Origin: an uncultured delta proteobacterium
GTDB taxonomy: Bacteria > Desulfobacterota > Desulfobulbia > Desulfobulbales > Desulfurivibrionaceae
Direction of reading: 5' to 3'
Length of the DNA: 64,000 bases
Assembly (NCBI GenBank): GCA_903869265.1
Contig: CAIPYE010000014.1
Coordinates: forward strand, 248,001-312,000
In this document: positions 59,568 to 64,000 of the stretch, piece after piece
Numbering within the stretch: position 1 is the first letter of the stretch
Layout: each line of letters begins with the position of its first letter
Program-made: the position numbers and the translations under genes
The notes under the pieces: model-generated
What the model saw: only the letters and a program-made list of their open reading frames with translations
The model's database searches: none
What the model was told of the DNA's origin: nothing

Positions 59568-61196
59568 TCAGGCGGCCTGATAGCCCGCCTTGCGCAGGTA
59601 GTATTCGTAATCCCCCCCGTAGGACCGCATTTCCCCGTGATCCACCTCCATCACCCGGTTCACCAGGGAGCGGAGAAAGTGCCGGTCATGGCTGACCAGC
59701 ACCACGGTGCCGGTGAATTTTTGCAGCGCTCCCAGCAATATTTCCCGGGATTGGATGTCGAGATGGTTGGTGGGCTCGTCCAGAATCAGGAAATTGAGCG
59801 GCTTGGCCAGGAGGGTGGCCAGCACCACCCTGCTCTTTTCCCCGCCGGAAAGGAGCTTGATCTGCTTGTCCACCGTATCGCCCTGAAAGAGAAAGGCGGC
59901 GCAGAGGTTGCGGATGGTGCCGATGTTGGCCTGGGGCAGAGCGTCCTGCACGGTTTCAAACACCGTTCTTTCCGGAATCAAAACATCCATGGCATGCTGG
60001 CTGAAATACCCCAGGCTGACGTTGGCCCCGATGGTGGCGCAGCCGGAGGTGGGCTCGGTCTGGCCGGCCAGGACTTTAAGCAAGGTGGACTTGCCCGCGC
60101 CGTTGACTCCAACCACCGCCACCTTTTCTCCCCGCTGGATCACCCCGGAGATGGAGCCAAACACCGGCCTTTCCCCGCCCCCGTCCAGGGTCCAGGATTT
60201 GGCCAGACCCTCCATCCGCACCACGTCATCGCCGCTGCGGGGCGGCTCGCTGAATTCGAAGCTGATCAGCCGTTGTTCCGGGGGCAGCTCGATGCGCTCG
60301 ATCTTTTCCAGCTTCTTGACCCGGGACTGCACCTGGGAGGCGTGGGAGGCGCGGGCCGCGAAGCGGGCGATGAAATCCTCCTCCTTGGCCAGCATCTCCT
60401 GCTGACGGCGGAAGCTGGCTGCCAGCTGTTCCCGCCGGATCTCCCGCTCGCGGAGATAAAAATCGTAATTGCCGCTGTAGGTGGTGATGGTCCCGTTGGC
60501 CACCTCGATGATCCGGGAAACCAACCGGTTCATGAAATCACGGTCATGGCAGGTCATGAGCACCGCGCCCTTGAACTCCTTGGCCAGCCATTCCTCCAGC
60601 CAGACGATGGACTCCACGTCCAGATGGTTGGTGGGCTCGTCCAGCAGCAGGACATCGGGGTTCATGGTCAAGATGCGGGCCAGGGCGATGCGCATCTTCC
60701 AGCCGCCGCTGAATGATTCCACCGGCCGGTTGAAATCCTCCGGCCCGATGCCAAGCCCGGTGAGCACCGCCTGGGCGCGGGATTCCAGGTCGTAGCCGCC
60801 GCGATGCTCGAACTCCTCCATGGCGTCGCCGTACCGCTCAAGCAACGCGGTCATGGCGTCGTCCTCCATGGGCAGGGCCATGGCCGCCTCCATAACTTTG
60901 AGCTCTTCGCCCAAGCGCACCACCTCGCCCACCGCGGCCATGGTCTCCTCCAGGGCCGAGTGGCCGGACATCTCGCCCACTTCCTGGGAGAAATAGCCGA
61001 TCACTGTTTTCTTGGCGCAGGAAATCTCGCCCTTGTCCGCTTCTTCCTCGCCGGTGATCAGACGGAAGACGGTGGACTTGCCCGCGCCGTTGGGGCCGAC
61101 CAGGCCGGTGCGCTGGCCGGGAAGTATCTGAAGGCTGGCATTGGCAAAAAGGATCTGCGAGCCATGCTGTTTGCTGATGTTGCTGAGGTGTATCAT
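59568..61196 (-). CDS. ABC-F family ATPase (translation factor type)
   Basis: Two ATP-binding cassettes in one soluble protein without membrane segments define the ABC-F class. The 542 residues (start 61196, MIHLSNISKQHGSQILFANA) have LVGPNGAGKSTVFRLITG, the first signature FSGGWKMRIALARILTMNPD, LLDEPTNHLD, the inter-domain linker with KKLEKIERIELPPEQRL, then VVGVNGAGKSTLLKVLAG and LSGGEKSRVVLATLL. ABC-F proteins act on the ribosome in translation or antibiotic tolerance; the subgroup (Uup, EttA or YheS-like) is not fixed here. Confidence 0.93.
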   Translation of the reverse strand: MIHLSNISKQHGSQILFANASLQILPGQRTGLVGPNGAGKSTVFRLITGEEEADKGEISCAKKTVIGYFSQEVGEMSGHSALEETMAAVGEVVRLGEELKVMEAAMALPMEDDAMTALLERYGDAMEEFEHRGGYDLESRAQAVLTGLGIGPEDFNRPVESFSGGWKMRIALARILTMNPDVLLLDEPTNHLDVESIVWLEEWLAKEFKGAVLMTCHDRDFMNRLVSRIIEVANGTITTYSGNYDFYLREREIRREQLAASFRRQQEMLAKEEDFIARFAARASHASQVQSRVKKLEKIERIELPPEQRLISFEFSEPPRSGDDVVRMEGLAKSWTLDGGGERPVFGSISGVIQRGEKVAVVGVNGAGKSTLLKVLAGQTEPTSGCATIGANVSLGYFSQHAMDVLIPERTVFETVQDALPQANIGTIRNLCAAFLFQGDTVDKQIKLLSGGEKSRVVLATLLAKPLNFLILDEPTNHLDIQSREILLGALQKFTGTVVLVSHDRHFLRSLVNRVMEVDHGEMRSYGGDYEYYLRKAGYQAA

Positions 61197-61295
61197 CTTG
61201 CTTGGTATCTCCACGAAAAAACGTCTTTTATAGCATGATGGCCAAGGCGGTGCAACCCTATTCTCTTGCAATCATCAAGTCCGGCAGCCCTGGCA

Positions 61296-61324
61296 TTGTC
61301 AAGGGCTGGCCTGTCTGCTATGAT
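61296..61324 (+). promoter_or_regulatory. Predicted sigma-70 promoter of the CHAP-like lipoprotein gene
   Basis: TTGTCA (61296-61301) and TATGAT (61319-61324) are separated by 17 bp, the optimal spacing, in the divergent region between the ABC-F gene and the lipoprotein gene whose start is 59 bp further on. Confidence 0.6.
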
Positions 61325-61382
61325 GCGCGAAAGGATCAGGGCGCAATGCGTCGCAGAGCAAAGCGAGAAGGTGGGAGTTTTC

Positions 61383-62084
61383 ATGCAACGAAGCACAGCC
61401 CGGGTGATTGGTGAAATTTTTCTTTGCGTCCTGCTTGTTTCCGGCTGCGCCCGGCATGAACCCGTGGCAGATGTCCACTCGGATCGGGCAACGAGGCAGG
61501 AGAAAATGATTTCGGCGCCCGGTCCAAACCAGAGCAGCATCTCCGTTGCCTCGGCAAACGAAGCGCTTCCCGACCAGACCGCTGTGCCGGAGGATTTCAT
61601 CACAGCCCTTGCCAGGCAGGGACGCGCCACGGGAGAGTGCTTTCAGCTGCGTCCTGGTGGCAAGAGCAACAAGCGAGGAAAGGCGAGCCGCTGCGAACCG
61701 CAGAGCCTTCCCTTTGCCCGTTGCCGGAGCGGAATCGACAGTTGTCGTATTGGTCACGAAAACGGCCCTCTTACCTGGTTTGCCTGTGAAAAGCAACGTG
61801 GCAACACCTCGCTTGAGCCCCGGCCCGGCAGTATCCTCATCCTCGCCGCCAACGGCCGAAGAAAAATGCCCACCGGGCATGTCGCCTATGTGGAGGGGGT
61901 TGTCGCCCAAAGCGCCACGTCCTACCGGCTGATCTTTACGCACACCAACTATGATCGGAAATGCAGTCTGGAGTCGAACATCGAAGCCACTTACGACAGC
62001 GTCGCCCGGACCGTGGACATCCACGGCGGCGCTTGGCAGGCCTGGGGAAAAGGGCTGCCGGTGGCCGGGTTTATCCTCGATTGA
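61383..62084 (+). CDS. Lipoprotein with CHAP-like domain
   Basis: I use the ATG at 61383 (MQRSTARVIGEIFLCVLLVS), since it gives a lipoprotein signal with lipobox VSGC; the upstream frame is not a signal peptide. The 233-residue product ends with a segment like a CHAP cell-wall peptidase domain: GSILILAANGRRKMPTGHVA then YVEGV, FTHTNYDRKC and GGAWQAWGKGLPVAGFI. The His of GHVAYVE is in the expected place, but the catalytic Cys is uncertain. It may act on peptidoglycan from the outer membrane. Confidence 0.6.
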   Translation: MQRSTARVIGEIFLCVLLVSGCARHEPVADVHSDRATRQEKMISAPGPNQSSISVASANEALPDQTAVPEDFITALARQGRATGECFQLRPGGKSNKRGKASRCEPQSLPFARCRSGIDSCRIGHENGPLTWFACEKQRGNTSLEPRPGSILILAANGRRKMPTGHVAYVEGVVAQSATSYRLIFTHTNYDRKCSLESNIEATYDSVARTVDIHGGAWQAWGKGLPVAGFILD

Positions 62085-62104
62085 CAGCCAACAAGGAGGA
62101 ATAT

Positions 62105-62560
62105 ATGGGAAGGGTCGAAGCGGTCTGTGTTAGTGATAAAAAAGGCATGGTCAAAAAAGAGGTGCCTGAGATTATTCTGAAGGAAAATTGGGGGATCGAA
62201 GGGGACGCCCATGCCGGGGATTGGCACCGGCAGGTCTCCCTGCTTGCCGGGGAAAGCATCGATGCGGTGAAGGAAAAGATGCCCCATTTGAAGCACGGGG
62301 TGTTTGCGGAGAATATCGTCATCCGGGGGTTGGAGCTGACTGCGCTGGCCATCGGCGACCGCTTGGTTATCGACGGCCAGGTGGTGTTGGAAGTCACCCA
62401 GATCGGCAAGGAATGCCACAACGCCGGCTGTGCCATCAAAAAGGCCACCGGGGATTGCATCATGCCCAAGGAAGGGATCTTTGCCAAGGTCGTCCACGGC
62501 GGGGTTGTCAAGGCGGGCTTTGCCATTGCCAGAGAAGAAAGATCGCTGGCCGGGTCGTGA
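62105..62560 (+). CDS. MOSC domain protein
   Basis: The ATG at 62105 follows AGGAGGA. The 151-residue product is a single MOSC domain (molybdenum cofactor sulfurase C-terminal) with WGIEGDAHAGDWHRQVSLLA, HGVFAENIVIRGLEL and the Cys region IGKECHNAGCAIKKATGDCI. The domain is thought to bind a pterin cofactor or carry sulfur to it. Stand-alone forms are common in anaerobes, often near molybdenum-cofactor genes; none is adjacent here. Confidence 0.92.
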   Translation: MGRVEAVCVSDKKGMVKKEVPEIILKENWGIEGDAHAGDWHRQVSLLAGESIDAVKEKMPHLKHGVFAENIVIRGLELTALAIGDRLVIDGQVVLEVTQIGKECHNAGCAIKKATGDCIMPKEGIFAKVVHGGVVKAGFAIAREERSLAGS

Positions 62561-62611
62561 GGCAGTCAGCCCCATGTCCCACTTGCAGTTTCCTCTCTTC
62601 AGGGAAAGACA

Positions 62612-63622
62612 ATGAACCGTACCGTCGCGCCACACGCACATTCCGCCTTTCACCGCCTGACCCCGGACATGGTCCTCGGCTTGGTGGAAAAGGCCTTGGA
62701 TATTCGTTGCACCAATCTCTGTCGCCCCTTGGCCAGCTACATCAACCGGGTTTACGAGCTGGAGGGGGAGGACGGCGAAGGGTTGGTGGTCAAGTTCTAC
62801 CGGCCCGGGCGCTGGACCCGCGCCGCGCTCCAGGACGAACATGAGTTTCTCCTTGAGCTTGCCAGCCGGGAGATTCCGGTCATCGCGCCTCTGGTGTTGC
62901 AGGGCAATGGCAGCCTGGGCGAGCATGAGGGGATGTATTTCACCGTGTTTCCCAAATGCGGCGGCCGCAGCTCGGATGAATTCAGCGAGGAGCAGTGGCT
63001 GGAGATTGGCCGCTTGCTTGGCCGCACCCATGCCGTGGGCGCGGGGCGGATTCCCGAGGGGCGGATCACCATGAGCCCGGACAAGTCAACCCGGCAACAG
63101 GCGGACTATCTCCTGGCCGGCAAGTTCCTGCCCGCAGACCTTGCCCCGCAATTCGGTGAGCTGGCCTCAGCTTTGATTGCCGAAATCAGCCCGCTGTTTG
63201 AGGGCACCGAGATGATCCGCATCCACGGCGACTGCCATTTCTCCAACCTCATCTACCGGCCCGGCGAATCCTTCTATCTCATCGATTTTGACGATATGGC
63301 TCTCGGCCCACCGGTGCAGGATTTCTGGATGCTGCTGCCCGGCTACCGGGAAGAGGCATTTGCCGAGATCGATCTCTTTCTCGAGGGGTACGAGACCTTC
63401 CGGGATTTCGACCGACGGAGTCTGCGGCTGATCGAGCCGCTGAGGGCCATGCGCTATATCCACTATACGGCCTGGTGCGCCTATCAGGTGGAGGAAGAAG
63501 GTTTAAGCCGGGTGGTGCCCGATTTCGGCACCCGTGAGTATTGGCAGCGGGAGTTGCGCGACCTTGCCGAGCAGCTGGAGCGGATCAAAACGGCGATTGA
63601 ACCCCAGGGGAACTGGCTCTGA
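62612..63622 (+). CDS. srkA: Stress-response Ser/Thr protein kinase (SrkA/YihE-like)
   Basis: The 336-residue protein has the fold of the aminoglycoside-phosphotransferase/choline-kinase group: SYINRVYELEGEDGEGLVVK (nucleotide loop), FTVFPKCGGRS, MIRIHGDCHFSNLIYRPGES (catalytic loop with Asp) and YLIDFDDMALGPPVQDFWML (metal-binding D). This matches SrkA, which protects against stress-related death in E. coli. It follows the MOSC gene at 51 bp. Confidence 0.9.
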   Translation: MNRTVAPHAHSAFHRLTPDMVLGLVEKALDIRCTNLCRPLASYINRVYELEGEDGEGLVVKFYRPGRWTRAALQDEHEFLLELASREIPVIAPLVLQGNGSLGEHEGMYFTVFPKCGGRSSDEFSEEQWLEIGRLLGRTHAVGAGRIPEGRITMSPDKSTRQQADYLLAGKFLPADLAPQFGELASALIAEISPLFEGTEMIRIHGDCHFSNLIYRPGESFYLIDFDDMALGPPVQDFWMLLPGYREEAFAEIDLFLEGYETFRDFDRRSLRLIEPLRAMRYIHYTAWCAYQVEEEGLSRVVPDFGTREYWQRELRDLAEQLERIKTAIEPQGNWL

Positions 63623-63905
63623 GGCTTGTTGGCGGGTTTGGCAGGCGGAGTAGTTTGCGAGAAATTCTAGTATTTCCCCCGGAAACATGATTTTTCTTTC
63701 TGTGATCCCCCGGCGTTGCTGCGGGGAATCACCCATGCATATCTCTGCGCTCCTTTTGCCGCAGGTTTCTCCGGAACTCTCCGGCCCATCAAATTAGAAA
63801 ATATAATTTCCATCTAGTCACCAGCCTCTTTTTCCTATATCATATCTAGTAATTATTCCTATAAACGAGAGGATGTTATTAATCCATAGCGTAAGTGGAG
63901 TTAGT

Positions 63906-64000
63906 ATGTCGAAAAAAATAATGAGTTATTCTATGGCGTTGGGAGGGGTTTCCCTGGGCGCGCTCCTGCTGGTTGGCATGGGAAATGCCATGGATACGCC
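63906..64000 (+). CDS. N-terminus of a secreted protein (truncated by the window end)
   Basis: The ATG at 63906 follows GGAG and begins MSKKIMSYSMALGGVSLGAL, a signal peptide running on to a likely cleavage after GMGNA. Only about 31 codons are visible, so the function is unknown. The 283 bp before it hold an AT-rich stretch that likely includes its promoter; I see no other feature there. Confidence 0.6.
   Translation, partial: MSKKIMSYSMALGGVSLGALLLVGMGNAMDT

Overview
The window is a chromosomal segment of a Gram-negative, probably anaerobic bacterium. The yidC-jag-mnmE order near the left end is typical of the region around a bacterial replication origin. Rubredoxin, an ackA-pta pair, a chemoreceptor with a heme-binding CxxCH motif, and deltaproteobacterial-style exopolysaccharide genes suggest a Desulfobacterota (possibly Desulfobulbales-like) host. 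That assignment is an inference from gene content, because no rRNA or other decisive marker lies in the window.

Layout. (1) 1-8238 is core genome: yidC, jag, mnmE, a cNMP-binding/HDOD protein, rubredoxin, hpt, bioA and a tRNA-Arg(TCG). (2) 8239-45526 is a 37.3-kb genomic island. The last 14 bases of the tRNA-Arg gene plus six following bases (20 bp, 8225-8244) recur exactly at 45507-45526. A decayed tyrosine integrase lies just inside the tRNA end. (3) 45533-64000 is core genome again: a dihydrouridine synthase, a heme-motif chemoreceptor, glk, ackA-pta, an RlmD/TrmA-family methyltransferase with a repetitive disordered tail, prfC, a PilZ protein, an ABC-F protein, a CHAP-like lipoprotein, a MOSC protein and srkA.

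The island is a mosaic surface-polysaccharide factory, almost all on the minus strand. Its 8.9-21.2 kb part is the export and control module: HD-GYP regulator, metalloprotease, HAMP-like membrane protein, SurA/EpsD-like protein, ligase/polymerase fused to TPRs, CpsB-type phosphatase, Wzc-type tyrosine autokinase, short Wza-like export protein, outer-membrane beta-barrel, a small secreted protein with its own promoter and terminator, and a GGDEF-PilZ protein. The 21.4-36.3 kb part looks like a separately acquired, GC-richer cassette that fixes the structure of the sugar chain: four glycosyltransferases (two a tandem duplicate), radical SAM protein, secreted glycoside hydrolase, Wzx flippase, FemAB-like transferase, hexapeptide acyltransferase, deacetylase, asparagine synthase-like amidotransferase and Wzy polymerase. 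The 36.6-41.9 kb part makes the precursors: UDP-HexNAc epimerase, UDP-HexNAc dehydrogenase, GalE, and the polyprenyl-phosphate sugar transferase that starts the repeat unit. The island ends with a large STAND/SARP-type activator on the plus strand, divergent from the initiating transferase.

Most notable points: the tRNA-bounded island; two genes (acyltransferase and activator) each put out of frame by one extra G in a G-run, which means either contingency loci or sequencing errors; an in-frame palindromic insertion of about 90 bp in the epimerase; a 41-bp imperfect repeat found twice in the island; and the tightly coupled EpsD-like/HAMP-like/metalloprotease trio, which I cannot assign to a described system.
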